A stretch of DNA of 64,000 nucleotides from Veillonella agrestimuris (GTDB taxonomy: Bacteria; Bacillota; Negativicutes; Veillonellales; Veillonellaceae), in assembly GCF_943193065.1 (NCBI RefSeq), contig NZ_CALPCS010000005.1, forward strand, positions 62,001 through 126,000, written 5' to 3'. Positions 1 to 8,426 of the stretch are shown one piece after another. The position numbers were made by a program, and so were the translations under genes. The first letter of the stretch is position 1; the number at the start of each line of letters is the position of its first letter. The notes under the pieces were generated by a model, which was given only the letters and a program-made list of their open reading frames with translations, ran no database searches and was not told where the DNA came from.

Positions 1-46
1 CTACTGTCGGCAGTAAACTACTACCTTTTGCAAAATCTGGTTTCAT
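1..46 (-). CDS. hisI: Phosphoribosyl-AMP cyclohydrolase HisI, N-terminal fragment
   Basis: Only the first 15 codons lie in the window; the gene runs off the left edge. The visible start reads MKPDFAKGSSLLPTV, which resembles the usual HisI opening (an acidic-lysine-glycine stretch followed by LLPT/AIVQD). It lies about 70 bases after hisF on the same strand, where hisI normally sits. HisI opens the ring of phosphoribosyl-AMP in the third step of histidine synthesis. Whether a HisE domain is fused at the C terminus cannot be seen. Confidence 0.75.
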   Translation of the reverse strand, partial: MKPDFAKGSSLLPTV

Positions 47-115
47 ATAAATTACCTGCACTCATTATAACGATCTAAACTATCTACTTCTATATTACCA
101 ACATCTCTTAACCGT

Positions 116-874
116 TTAACGTACCATAATCCCTTCTGCTCGTAATGCAGATTTTAAATAAGGAATGGTAATGTCTCCAAAATGAAATATCGATGCTGCT
201 AAAGCCCCTGTCACACCAGTATGTGCAAATAGTTCTATAAAGTCTTGTACACTACCAGCTCCGCCAGAAGCAATAATAGGAACATCTACGACAGATTCTA
301 GCGCCTTATATAACTCTATATCAAAGCCTGATTTTGTACCATCTTTGTCCATACTAGTAACTAATAATTCCCCTGCACCCCGACGGACTGCTTCAGTAGC
401 CCACGCAAGGGCTTCCCATTCCATTTTCTTACGACCGCCATGAGTGTAGGCATACCAAGTACCTGTCGTAGGATCCGTTTTCACATCAATGGCAACGACC
501 ATACATTGATTGCCAAATTTTTGTGCCCCTTCACTAATAAGTTCTGGTCGAGCTAATGCTGCAGAATTTAATGAAATCTTATCAGCGCCAGCTTTCAATA
601 AAGCACTCATATCATCTACAGTACGTATCCCTCCACCTACTGTTAAAGGCATAAATACGCGGTTTGATACGTCTCGCACAACATCCCGCATCGTAGTGCG
701 AGCATCGACAGTAGCCGTAATATCCAAAAAGACTAATTCATCAGCTCCTTGCTCTTCATAGGTAGAAGCTATGTCTACAGGATTCCCCACATCGACGAGA
801 TTAACAAAGTTAATCCCTTTTTTTACGCGACCTCCGTCTACATCAAGGCACGGAATAATTCGCTTCGCTAACAT
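116..874 (-). CDS. hisF: Imidazole glycerol phosphate synthase cyclase subunit HisF
   Basis: This 252-residue (beta/alpha)8 barrel closes the imidazole ring to form imidazole glycerol phosphate and AICAR, using ammonia normally delivered by the HisH glutaminase. Both catalytic aspartates are in their expected places, Asp11 in the [10 protein letters not shown] motif and Asp130 in VVAIDVK, and the phosphate-binding GGGIR and SGGAG loops are present. The start has AGGAGGTTTAT directly upstream. It lies 56 bases after hisA and before hisI. The usual partner hisH is not adjacent and not in the window, so ammonia would have to come from a HisH encoded elsewhere or from free ammonia. Confidence 0.97.
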   Translation of the reverse strand: MLAKRIIPCLDVDGGRVKKGINFVNLVDVGNPVDIASTYEEQGADELVFLDITATVDARTTMRDVVRDVSNRVFMPLTVGGGIRTVDDMSALLKAGADKISLNSAALARPELISEGAQKFGNQCMVVAIDVKTDPTTGTWYAYTHGGRKKMEWEALAWATEAVRRGAGELLVTSMDKDGTKSGFDIELYKALESVVDVPIIASGGAGSVQDFIELFAHTGVTGALAASIFHFGDITIPYLKSALRAEGIMVR

Positions 875-930
875 ATAAACCTCCTAGTAGTATCGCTCTT
901 ATACTGAACATCATCACCAAAAGTGCTATC

Positions 931-1656
931 TTACGGATGTTCCCGATTAAAACGAGCGATTTCTTCCAATGTAATGGTTCCTTCGTACAATGCTTTACCT
1001 ACAATGCTATCCTTAACACCGCTGTTAGCAAGACTCTTAATATCCTCCATATGACGCACCCCACCAGAGGCAATAATGCGGGCTTGAGGAAATGTTTCTT
1101 GCAATTGTACTAATAATGATTCATTAGCGCCTTGCATCGTTCCATCTCTATCCACATCGGTAACAATAAAATATTTCGCCCCGCCATCAACCATAGCAGC
1201 AATCAATTCAGTCATAGGAACATCGGATTGATCAATCCAACCTTCGGCAGCTACCTTCCCGTCTTTACCATCTACGCCAATAACAATGCGCTCTGCTCCA
1301 TAGGTAGCAATGACTTTCTTGGTAAGTACTGGATGTTTCAGTGCTACTGAACCGAGAATTACTCGATCCACGCCAAGACCTAAATATAAATCAACCGCTT
1401 CTTGATCACGAATGCCCCCACCGACTTCCAAAATACCCGAAAATACACTCCGTACCTGACGTACAATATCTACATTAATAGGCTTACCAGCTTTGGCGCC
1501 ATCTAAATCAACGAGATGCAACGATCCTACACCAGCCGCTTCATAATCTCTCGCTTGTGCTACAGGATCTGGATTGATTACCGTTTCTTGTTTAAAATCG
1601 CCTTTATATAAACGTACACTACGCCCCTCTTGCAAATCTATAGCAGGAAAAATCAT
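931..1656 (-). CDS. hisA: ProFAR isomerase HisA
   Basis: HisA is the 241-residue barrel enzyme that isomerises ProFAR to PRFAR, the Amadori step just before HisF/HisH. The two catalytic aspartates are visible at Asp7 (FPAIDLQ) and Asp129 (IGVDGKDG), with the phosphate-binding GGGIR and SGGVR loops. The start is preceded by AAGGGGGC. It begins 9 bases after the hisB stop, so the two are probably translated from one message. In most operons hisH lies between hisB and hisA, and there is no room for it here. Confidence 0.97.
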   Translation of the reverse strand: MIFPAIDLQEGRSVRLYKGDFKQETVINPDPVAQARDYEAAGVGSLHLVDLDGAKAGKPINVDIVRQVRSVFSGILEVGGGIRDQEAVDLYLGLGVDRVILGSVALKHPVLTKKVIATYGAERIVIGVDGKDGKVAAEGWIDQSDVPMTELIAAMVDGGAKYFIVTDVDRDGTMQGANESLLVQLQETFPQARIIASGGVRHMEDIKSLANSGVKDSIVGKALYEGTITLEEIARFNREHP

Positions 1657-1665
1657 ATAGCCCCC

Positions 1666-2262
1666 TTATATAACACCTTTCGTAGAATTCACACCAATAA
1701 TCTCTGCATGAATCGTCACTGCTTTACGCAATGCTCGTCCTGTAGCCTTAAACATACTTTCAATAATATGGTGCGTATTACGTCCATATATATTTCGCAC
1801 ATGTAAATTCATAGCTCCACTAACAGATAGCGCCTGAAAGAAATCTTCTACAAGTTCAGTTTCAAAATTACCGCCTAATACAGGTGTAGTGAATGCACCA
1901 TCAAACACGAGATAAGGGCGACCGCTAAGATCAATAACCACCTGCGTTAACGCTTCATCCATAGGCACCCAAGCGTCACCATATCGCTCGATACCCGCCT
2001 TATTGCCAAGGGCCTGTTTCAACGCTTCCCCTAGAGTAAGTCCAATATCTTCAACGGTATGATGTGCATCAATGTGCGTATCGCCTACAGCATGTACACA
2101 GAGCCCAAACCGTCCATGTTTAGCCAATAAATGGAGCATGTGATCTAAAAAACCAATGCCCGTATTAATATGGATATCTTGATTCCCATCTAAACTCAAC
2201 GTAACAGTAATATTCGTTTCACTCGTTTCACGCGTTGCCGTAGCCACTCGGTGTTGCTCCAT
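1666..2262 (-). CDS. hisB: Imidazoleglycerol-phosphate dehydratase HisB
   Basis: This is the monofunctional 198-residue dehydratase that converts imidazole glycerol phosphate to imidazole acetol phosphate. The metal-binding histidine motifs are present: HHTVED near residues 67-72 and NTHHIIE near residue 165. The FLDHML motif is near residue 40. It lacks the N-terminal phosphatase domain of the enterobacterial HisB. That fits the separate PHP-type phosphatase encoded just upstream in this cluster. The start has GGAGGGAC upstream. Confidence 0.97.
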   Translation of the reverse strand: MEQHRVATATRETSETNITVTLSLDGNQDIHINTGIGFLDHMLHLLAKHGRFGLCVHAVGDTHIDAHHTVEDIGLTLGEALKQALGNKAGIERYGDAWVPMDEALTQVVIDLSGRPYLVFDGAFTTPVLGGNFETELVEDFFQALSVSGAMNLHVRNIYGRNTHHIIESMFKATGRALRKAVTIHAEIIGVNSTKGVI

Positions 2263-2286
2263 TATTGTCCCTCCATTGTTGCAACC

Positions 2287-3561
2287 CTATTCAAAACGGA
2301 CTTCCACTGCTCGCGCATGAGCTTCCAAACCTTCCGTTCGTGCCAAGGTAGTAATATCTTTTGCCACTTCTGCTAACCGCTCTTTTGTAAATTGCGTAAA
2401 GGAAATGCGTTTTACAAAATCATAACCCCCTAAAGGAGATGAAAACTTCGCTGTCCCACTCGTCGGCAATACGTGATTAGTACCGCCTAAATAATCGCCC
2501 AACGGCTCTGATGCATAATTACCAAGGAATACAGAACCAGCATGTTGTACCATACTCATATACGTCATAGGGTCTGGCAATTGAATTTCCAAATGTTCTG
2601 GTGCCACTTCATTCATAACATTAAACATTTCTTCAATAGTATCCATTACTACAATATAACTATTATTTTCTATCGCCTGTCTAGCTATATCTTCTCGTGG
2701 TAATTGTGAAAGCTGTCGCTCTACTTCATCCGCTACAGTGCGAGCGAAACTGTCACTATTGGTTACTAAAATAGCCCGTGCCCGAGGATCATGTTCCGCT
2801 TGCGATAATAAATCAGCCGCTACATACACTGAATTTGCACTGTCATCAGCAATAATACCAATTTCACTAGGACCAGCAATCATATCGATGTCGACTTGAC
2901 CAAACACTTGTCGCTTTGCCGTAGCCACATAAATATTGCCAGGTCCTACAATTTTATGAACCTTTGGAATCTGTTCTGTTCCATATGCCAATGCAGCGAT
3001 CGCTTGCGCACCACCTACCTGATAGACTGCATCAACACCAGCTAGTTTTGCAGCCCCTAACACAGCGAGATTAATGCCATCCTTTTGAGGCGGCGTAACC
3101 ATAACAACTTCTTTAACCCCTGCAATTTTTGCTGGCAACGCAGTCATCATGATCGTCGATGGGTATGCAGCTGTCCCTCCAGGTACATAAATACCCACCC
3201 GCTCTAAAGGAGTCACTTTTTGTCCTCGAATAATACCTGGTGTATCCATATCTACGAAACCTTGTTCAATTTCGCGACTATGAAATTCTATAATATTAGC
3301 TTTTGCTTTTAGTAAAGCCGCTTTTAAATCATCAGACAAAGCATCATAGGCTTGGTCAATAACAGCTTGGTCAATTTTAAAACAGTCTACAGCAACGCCA
3401 TCAAAAGTACTAGAATATTCACGCAACGCCTTATCCCCATCAGTGCGTACTGCTTCGATAATATCATATACACGTCGTTCAATATCCATATCTGTTGTTT
3501 GTTGTGTATAATTCTTTACAATATCTAACATAGTCGTTAGCGATTCTTTATAGATTTTCAT
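2287..3561 (-). CDS. hisD: Histidinol dehydrogenase HisD
   Basis: HisD is a zinc enzyme of 424 residues that oxidises histidinol to histidine in two NAD-dependent steps. The signature IAGPSEIGIIADDSAN and the zinc-site region SQAEHDP are present, and the catalytic Glu-His pair lies in APEHLEI near residues 322-323. The length is standard. AGAGGGAT precedes the start. It lies 25 bases after the hisZ-hisG fusion and 24 bases before hisB, consistent with one operon. Confidence 0.97.
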   Translation of the reverse strand: MKIYKESLTTMLDIVKNYTQQTTDMDIERRVYDIIEAVRTDGDKALREYSSTFDGVAVDCFKIDQAVIDQAYDALSDDLKAALLKAKANIIEFHSREIEQGFVDMDTPGIIRGQKVTPLERVGIYVPGGTAAYPSTIMMTALPAKIAGVKEVVMVTPPQKDGINLAVLGAAKLAGVDAVYQVGGAQAIAALAYGTEQIPKVHKIVGPGNIYVATAKRQVFGQVDIDMIAGPSEIGIIADDSANSVYVAADLLSQAEHDPRARAILVTNSDSFARTVADEVERQLSQLPREDIARQAIENNSYIVVMDTIEEMFNVMNEVAPEHLEIQLPDPMTYMSMVQHAGSVFLGNYASEPLGDYLGGTNHVLPTSGTAKFSSPLGGYDFVKRISFTQFTKERLAEVAKDITTLARTEGLEAHARAVEVRFE

Positions 3562-3586
3562 ATATATCCCTCTATTCTTACTGTCA

Positions 3587-5185
3587 TCAATTAATCGCTG
3601 TTGCTAACCGATCCACTAAATCAAAAATAATATTTCGTTTTTGTTTTAATGCCAATGGATTGGCTACAAGCCGAGTCGAAATAGGTCTTAAATAATCAAA
3701 AATTTCTAAATTATTCTCTCGCAATGTCGTTCCTGTTTCAGTAATATCTACGATAGCATCAGCAAGTCCCACAAGAGGCGCCAACTCTACGGATCCTTCA
3801 ATTTTAATGATTTCTACATCTTGAGATCCAAAATATTGTTTTGTAATGGTCGGATATTTCGTACCAATTCTCTGACGTCGGCCCTCTCTTGGATTATACC
3901 CTGCCAGCGAGGCTAATACGAATTGACACTGCCCCGTTTTTAAGTCCAGCAATTCATAGCTCGTATTATCTTGCTCATCAAGTACATCACTGCCAACAAT
4001 GCCGAGATCTACCACACCATTATGTAAATACGTTGTTACATCAGGGCCTTTCGCTAAAATCACTTCTAAGTCATCGCCTAAAGCAATAATCAATTTACGT
4101 GCTTTATTTCGCAATGGTTCACAATCGATACCACAAGCCTCTAATAGGGGAATAAAATCTTTTTCTACCCGACCTTTCGTAAGGGCGATACGTAATCCGC
4201 CTTTTCGTTGGGGTACTCTTTCACCAATACTAGAGACTGCGGTCAGTACATCAATATTGAAAGCCATCCCCACAGCAGGCATAGGCTCACCGTCAAAATT
4301 GGATAGCACATGATCATAACGACCACCGCTAACGATATATTGAGAAATACCATCTACATAACCACGGAAGGTAATCCCCGTGTAATATGATTGAGGTGGT
4401 TCATTAGAAATATCAATGCGCACCGCTTGACCTGTATTATCAATAGACATACCTACATCTAGCAAATGATCCACGATTCGTTGAGCCGTTGTTGGTAAAA
4501 TAACCTCTGCTAAAGCAGTTCTAATCTCCTCTATAGTGCCGAACAAACGAGGCCATAGGATAAGAAAAGGATATAATGCACTATTTCGATAGGCAGCAAT
4601 CAATTCATTATAGCGTGGCAAATATTTCGTAAATAATGCCTCTAATAATTCCTCTCGTTCCGCCTCCATAAGTCCTAACGCATCTGTAATAGCACGAGCA
4701 AATTGGGCATCACCTAGTTCAAGATATAATTGATTATTCAGTTCACTCTGATTGACCTCTTGTATAATGGAAATGCATTCTAATTCTGCATCTAAACCTT
4801 CATAACCTACCATTTCAATGCCACCTTGTGTAACTTGATTAATATGGCCTTGATGCTGTTTATGTTTTACTAAAACGTCACCAAGATAATATAAAGTTCT
4901 AGGTAATTCAATATTGGTAGTTGCTAAAAATCGACCGATAGGCATCGTCAAATCAGGTCGAATCACGACAGCACTATCCGCGCTATCAATACACTCATAC
5001 ATTTGCTGACTACGTCCTAAGGCATAGCCCTTAAATGCCTCTTTATATTCTACAAGAGGTGTTGAAATTTTAGTATATCCCCGATTACGACAAAGCCCTA
5101 GCCAATATTGGCTAATATCATCTTTTCGCTCTGCCATCACGCCTATATCATCTCGAAACCCCGTTAATAACTGCTTTTGTACCAT
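3587..5185 (-). CDS. hisZG: HisZ-HisG fusion: ATP phosphoribosyltransferase, regulatory plus catalytic chains
   Basis: One uninterrupted reading frame of 532 codons encodes two proteins that are normally separate. Residues 1 to about 328 are HisZ, a histidyl-tRNA-synthetase-like regulatory chain (VVIRPDLTMPIGRF, SGGRYDHVL). From about residue 329 (LRIALTKGR) follows a short-form HisG of about 200 residues, with the PRPP-binding region AIVDITETGTTLRENN. Short HisG needs HisZ for activity and feedback control by histidine, so the fusion joins a known obligate complex. The enzyme makes phosphoribosyl-ATP, the first step of the pathway. I chose the ATG at 5185 because GGGAAGGGT lies just upstream; an ATG at 5218 would add 11 residues but has no ribosome site. 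Confidence 0.93.
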   Translation of the reverse strand: MVQKQLLTGFRDDIGVMAERKDDISQYWLGLCRNRGYTKISTPLVEYKEAFKGYALGRSQQMYECIDSADSAVVIRPDLTMPIGRFLATTNIELPRTLYYLGDVLVKHKQHQGHINQVTQGGIEMVGYEGLDAELECISIIQEVNQSELNNQLYLELGDAQFARAITDALGLMEAEREELLEALFTKYLPRYNELIAAYRNSALYPFLILWPRLFGTIEEIRTALAEVILPTTAQRIVDHLLDVGMSIDNTGQAVRIDISNEPPQSYYTGITFRGYVDGISQYIVSGGRYDHVLSNFDGEPMPAVGMAFNIDVLTAVSSIGERVPQRKGGLRIALTKGRVEKDFIPLLEACGIDCEPLRNKARKLIIALGDDLEVILAKGPDVTTYLHNGVVDLGIVGSDVLDEQDNTSYELLDLKTGQCQFVLASLAGYNPREGRRQRIGTKYPTITKQYFGSQDVEIIKIEGSVELAPLVGLADAIVDITETGTTLRENNLEIFDYLRPISTRLVANPLALKQKRNIIFDLVDRLATAIN

Positions 5186-5293
5186 TCTAAGCACCCTTCC
5201 CACTACAATTCTATACATAAATCAAACAAATACTACTGATTCATTTCTTTACACATACTTACCTTCAGATTTTTCTATCAATCTTCCTTCCAA

Positions 5294-5325
5294 TTTTATC
5301 GCTTTAACGTAGTAAAGTGATAAAA
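5294..5325. promoter_or_regulatory. Dyad in the his promoter region
   Basis: Two arms of TTTTATCRCTTTA face each other across 6 bases, with 12 of 13 positions matching. The dyad lies about 110 bases upstream of the hisZ-hisG start and overlaps an AT-rich TAAAAT -10-like sequence on the minus strand. This is what a repressor operator over the his promoter would look like. The regulator is not identifiable here. Confidence 0.4.
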
Positions 5326-5333
5326 TCATAATA

Positions 5334-5367
5334 ATACGCTTCTATAGAATTGTCAATAGAAGCGTAT
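5334..5367 (-). terminator. Hairpin after the histidinol phosphatase gene
   Basis: A perfect 12-base inverted repeat (ATACGCTTCTAT and its complement) encloses a 10-base loop. It lies between the phosphatase stop and the his operon promoter. In the minus direction the following bases are only moderately T-rich, so termination is likely but not certain. Confidence 0.5.
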
Positions 5368-5431
5368 GCTATAAACTATATTTTTATTCTGTCCCACCGT
5401 ATAGCGTGAACCTCATATAATGAGAAACGAT

Positions 5432-6298
5432 TTACTCCCACACATTAACAATATCTGCCACGCTATGGGCATCTGATCCGAGCACAAAAGGAACTCCAAT
5501 GACCGCTGCCATACCTTGAATGAAACGACTTGGATACATTTCTTTACAATGCGGTTTGAAGAAACCACTCATATTGTAATCTAGTTCTCGTCCTTGCACG
5601 TGCATAATATGTAGAATATCGCTCACCACTTGGGCATTACGGCGATCCAAATGACGGTCATAGCCAAAATAATGTTGGAACTTTTTAATTAAATCAAAAT
5701 GACCGATGCGCTTCGGTGTATATTCGCCTAAATCTGCCCGTACAGCTTGGCGCATAATGGTAAAGTATTTATAATACAATTCACTTTGATTATGAATCCA
5801 AGGCGCAAAACCTTTTTGTAATTCTTCTGGACTATAGTCAACGCAGTAAAACTGCCCTTCTACACCGTCCATAAAATGAACCGATAAGATATTATCTTCT
5901 GTTAAAGGACCATAACGGTCTAAAAAATCTTGAATTTCGGTTTCAAATCCTGGAATATAATCCACTTCAAAACCGAGTGATATATCTATGTGCGTACCAT
6001 ACGCACGCTGTAACTGGCGGCCTAACTCTAAATAAGCATCTACTTGATTCATTTTCAAAGATGCCATTTCATAGGCTTTTCTATTTCCCCCATATTCAGA
6101 CAAAAATCCCGCTGGCAATGGTGCATGTTCCGTTAAGCAAATCTTTTCGATGCGCAACTCAATAGCTTTTTCTATCATCAACGCCGTTCTATCACCGCTA
6201 CCATGGGGACATAATTCAGTATGTACATGGCCGTCCACCAATCGGTTCCGGTACGTCCCAAAACCGACAAACTGCCGTTCTGCTTTCATATTTATCAT
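5432..6298 (-). CDS. hisK: PHP-family histidinol-phosphatase
   Basis: This 288-residue protein belongs to the PHP metal-dependent phosphoesterases that remove phosphate from histidinol phosphate. The four metal-binding motifs are in order: DGHVHTELC near the N terminus, TEHAPLP, HFDLIKK, and GSDAHSV at the C terminus. The neighbouring HisB is a dehydratase only, so the cluster needs a separate phosphatase, and this gene immediately upstream of it supplies one. The start is uncertain: the ATG at 6298 is very close to an AGGC, while an ATG three codons later (6289) has better spacing. Other PHP substrates cannot be fully excluded. Confidence 0.85.
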   Translation of the reverse strand: MINMKAERQFVGFGTYRNRLVDGHVHTELCPHGSGDRTALMIEKAIELRIEKICLTEHAPLPAGFLSEYGGNRKAYEMASLKMNQVDAYLELGRQLQRAYGTHIDISLGFEVDYIPGFETEIQDFLDRYGPLTEDNILSVHFMDGVEGQFYCVDYSPEELQKGFAPWIHNQSELYYKYFTIMRQAVRADLGEYTPKRIGHFDLIKKFQHYFGYDRHLDRRNAQVVSDILHIMHVQGRELDYNMSGFFKPHCKEMYPSRFIQGMAAVIGVPFVLGSDAHSVADIVNVWE

Positions 6299-6382
6299 GC
6301 TGCCTAATACCCCGCTTACTCTATCCCTGTTATATACTCGACTTATACTCTGTTCCTATTATATCAAATTGTAAAAATTTTG

Positions 6383-6883
6383 TTACACCAATAATGCATA
6401 AGTTTCTGTATCTTGATAAGCACCATGTTTAAAGCCTACCTCTGGCAATAATCCGCAGTAGGTGAAACCAAATCGCTCATGTAATATGCGACTTCCTTCA
6501 TTGCCAGCTGTAATAACAGATACTACATTATGCAAATTTGGATTGGCTTTAGCAATGTCCAATATGTAGCCCATCAATTGTGTTGCTACCCCTTGTCCGC
6601 GATACTCCGGATGAATATAAATAGACAATTCTACCGTGCTTTTATAGGCTTCTTTCATACGATATGGTGAAAGTGATGCATAGCCTACTACCATATCATT
6701 TATGATACCTACAACAATGGGGTGATGGGCATCGTCATGGTCACAGTACCACTGTTTCCATTCCTCCAAAGTGCGCGGCTCTAAATCAAGGGTTGCTACA
6801 CCGTTTAGCACTTCGTAATTATAAATCGCCAAACAAGCCTCTATATCTCCTTCTTCAATGGGACGAATCGTTACATTGCTCAT
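6383..6883 (-). CDS. GNAT acetyltransferase, phosphinothricin-acetyltransferase-like
   Basis: The 166-residue protein has a single GNAT fold. The acetyl-CoA pyrophosphate-binding signature is visible as YRGQGVATQLM near residue 95-105, and the C-terminal half carries the NEGSRILHERFGF motif shared with Pat/Bar-type enzymes. Relatives in this group acetylate phosphinothricin, methionine sulfone/sulfoximine or amino-acid amines. The substrate here is not deducible. It stands alone, behind the terminator of the ECF transporter operon. Confidence 0.88.
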   Translation of the reverse strand: MSNVTIRPIEEGDIEACLAIYNYEVLNGVATLDLEPRTLEEWKQWYCDHDDAHHPIVVGIINDMVVGYASLSPYRMKEAYKSTVELSIYIHPEYRGQGVATQLMGYILDIAKANPNLHNVVSVITAGNEGSRILHERFGFTYCGLLPEVGFKHGAYQDTETYALLV

Positions 6884-6896
6884 ACTATCACCTTCA

Positions 6897-6935
6897 ACAA
6901 AAAGTGCAACACTAGAGGCTCTAGCGTTGCACTTT
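6897..6935 (-). terminator. Rho-independent terminator of the ECF transporter operon
   Basis: AAAGTGCAAC and its complement form the outer stem of a hairpin with a second inner stem, CTAGAG/CTCTAG. On the minus strand it is followed by TTTTTG. It starts 9 bases after the ecfT stop codon and ends just before the downstream acetyltransferase gene. Confidence 0.88.
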
Positions 6936-6944
6936 ATGCACTAC

Positions 6945-7607
6945 TTATACAAATAATAATACTGTAATCACCACCAAGCCCGCAATAACTGCGTAATCAA
7001 TGGCTTTTAGCCCCACCGATGCAGCAAAGCTATGGTTCTTACCACCAAATCCGCGCAATTCCAATGACAACGCCATTGTCTCGGAGCGCCCTAGTGATTT
7101 CAATAGTAATGGTTGAATCACCGATGCGTAGGATTTCATCCGTTTTAAAATATTTCCTTCTAGTGAAAGCCCTCGGCAGGCTTGTGCTTCTTGAACAGCC
7201 TTGCTTTCACCAATGAAATCTGGCACAAAACGGAGTGCCGCTGTAAACATAAAGGCATATTCGTAAGGAATTTTACATTGCGTTACAAGAGCTGCCGTCA
7301 AATCTTGAAGCTTCGTCGTTCCCAACAAAGCTATAAAGACCGTTGTCATAGAGAGCATTCGTAAACCTGCAACGATAGCCGACGGAATATCACCACTCCC
7401 TACATATTGGACAAGTCCTAAGAATACGGCAAAAACGACTAAAGCAGCGATAGCCTTATATTGTTGTCGAAAAATGCCAAAGAAGAGTAACACCAAGAGT
7501 TCCGCTAAAACCAAGACTAACAAGGATTGCCAATCTCTAAGCAAAATAGCCCATACGGATACGGCGAGGGTCATGAGAATTTTTGTAAGTGGTACTAATC
7601 GTTCCAT
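6945..7607 (-). CDS. ECF transporter transmembrane component EcfT
   Basis: This 220-residue, strongly hydrophobic protein belongs to the CbiQ/EcfT family, the scaffold that couples ATPases to the substrate-binding S-component in vitamin and metal uptake. It shows several membrane segments and the two coupling motifs in the cytoplasmic loop: the first near residue 144 (ACRGLS) and the second near residue 188 (ELRGFGG). The spacing to the upstream ATPase is 9 bases, with AGGAGG before the start. It is the last gene of a three-gene transporter operon. Confidence 0.92.
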   Translation of the reverse strand: MERLVPLTKILMTLAVSVWAILLRDWQSLLVLVLAELLVLLFFGIFRQQYKAIAALVVFAVFLGLVQYVGSGDIPSAIVAGLRMLSMTTVFIALLGTTKLQDLTAALVTQCKIPYEYAFMFTAALRFVPDFIGESKAVQEAQACRGLSLEGNILKRMKSYASVIQPLLLKSLGRSETMALSLELRGFGGKNHSFAASVGLKAIDYAVIAGLVVITVLLFV

Positions 7608-7616
7608 AATGCCCTC

Positions 7617-8426
7617 CTATCCTTCTAACTGAGCCAATAATTTACGGCGCAATTCATCCATCGATTTGCAATACCCTAATCCAGGCACTGCTAATGAAAG
7701 TTCTACACTTGGCGGTCTCGTAAGACCTAAATCGTGCAATTCATCAGCAGTTTTTGTAAATAACGCTTCTGGTGTACCATCAAAGGCGACTGTACGATTT
7801 CCCATGATGATAGCACGGGTACATTCAGCAGCCATTATTTCCATATCGTGGGTAATGAGCAAAATCGTCAGCCCTTCTGCATGCAATTGACGAAGTAAAG
7901 CTAACAGCTCCTTCGTCTCTTTCCCATCTTGACCGCTCGTCGGTTCATCAAGGATGAGAATGCTCGACTCCATAGCTAATGCAGAAGCAATAGCAACACG
8001 TTGCTTTTCGCCGCGACGCAATGTAGGCGGATAGGCTTCGCGCAAATGACTGATACCTACTTTATGAAGTACATCGTTGACGATACGCTCTACGTCTTCT
8101 TTGGAACGACCTAACGATTCAGGGCCAAAAGCAACTTCTTCCGCTACAGTAGATCGGAACATTTGTCGATCTGGCTGTTGGAACACATATCCGATAAATT
8201 GCCCCCGTTTAGATGGTGGCATCGTCGTAATATCAGCGCCATTATAATACATACGTCCTTCTGTTGGCTTTTCAAGGCCCATCAAGAGACGAGTAATGGT
8301 GGTTTTGCCACATCCATTTTTACCGCCAATAGCGATAAACTCACCACCGTGAATAGTGAAATTTACATCTTTAAAAATATCTACCGATGGCACATAGCCA
8401 AAGCGTAAGTTTTCAACCTTAAGCAC
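7617..8426 (-). CDS. ECF transporter ATPase
   Basis: This is a single ABC ATPase domain with Walker A GKNGCGKTT, a Q-loop (FQQPDRQ), Walker B ILILDEPTSG and the switch histidine in LLITHDME. The ABC signature is atypical: LRRGEKQR in place of LSGGQ. I chose the GTG at 8426, which has AGGAGG eight bases upstream. The GTG at 8435 would overlap the ribosome site itself. The gene overlaps the end of the upstream S-ATPase fusion, so translation is probably coupled. With the fused ATPase it would form the EcfA-EcfA' pair. Confidence 0.92.
   Translation of the reverse strand: MLKVENLRFGYVPSVDIFKDVNFTIHGGEFIAIGGKNGCGKTTITRLLMGLEKPTEGRMYYNGADITTMPPSKRGQFIGYVFQQPDRQMFRSTVAEEVAFGPESLGRSKEDVERIVNDVLHKVGISHLREAYPPTLRRGEKQRVAIASALAMESSILILDEPTSGQDGKETKELLALLRQLHAEGLTILLITHDMEIMAAECTRAIIMGNRTVAFDGTPEALFTKTADELHDLGLTRPPSVELSLAVPGLGYCKSMDELRRKLLAQLEG

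Noticed and set aside
5186..5218. Upstream ATG for the HisZ-HisG protein
   Set aside because: No ribosome site precedes it, while GGGAAGGGT sits correctly before the ATG at 5185.
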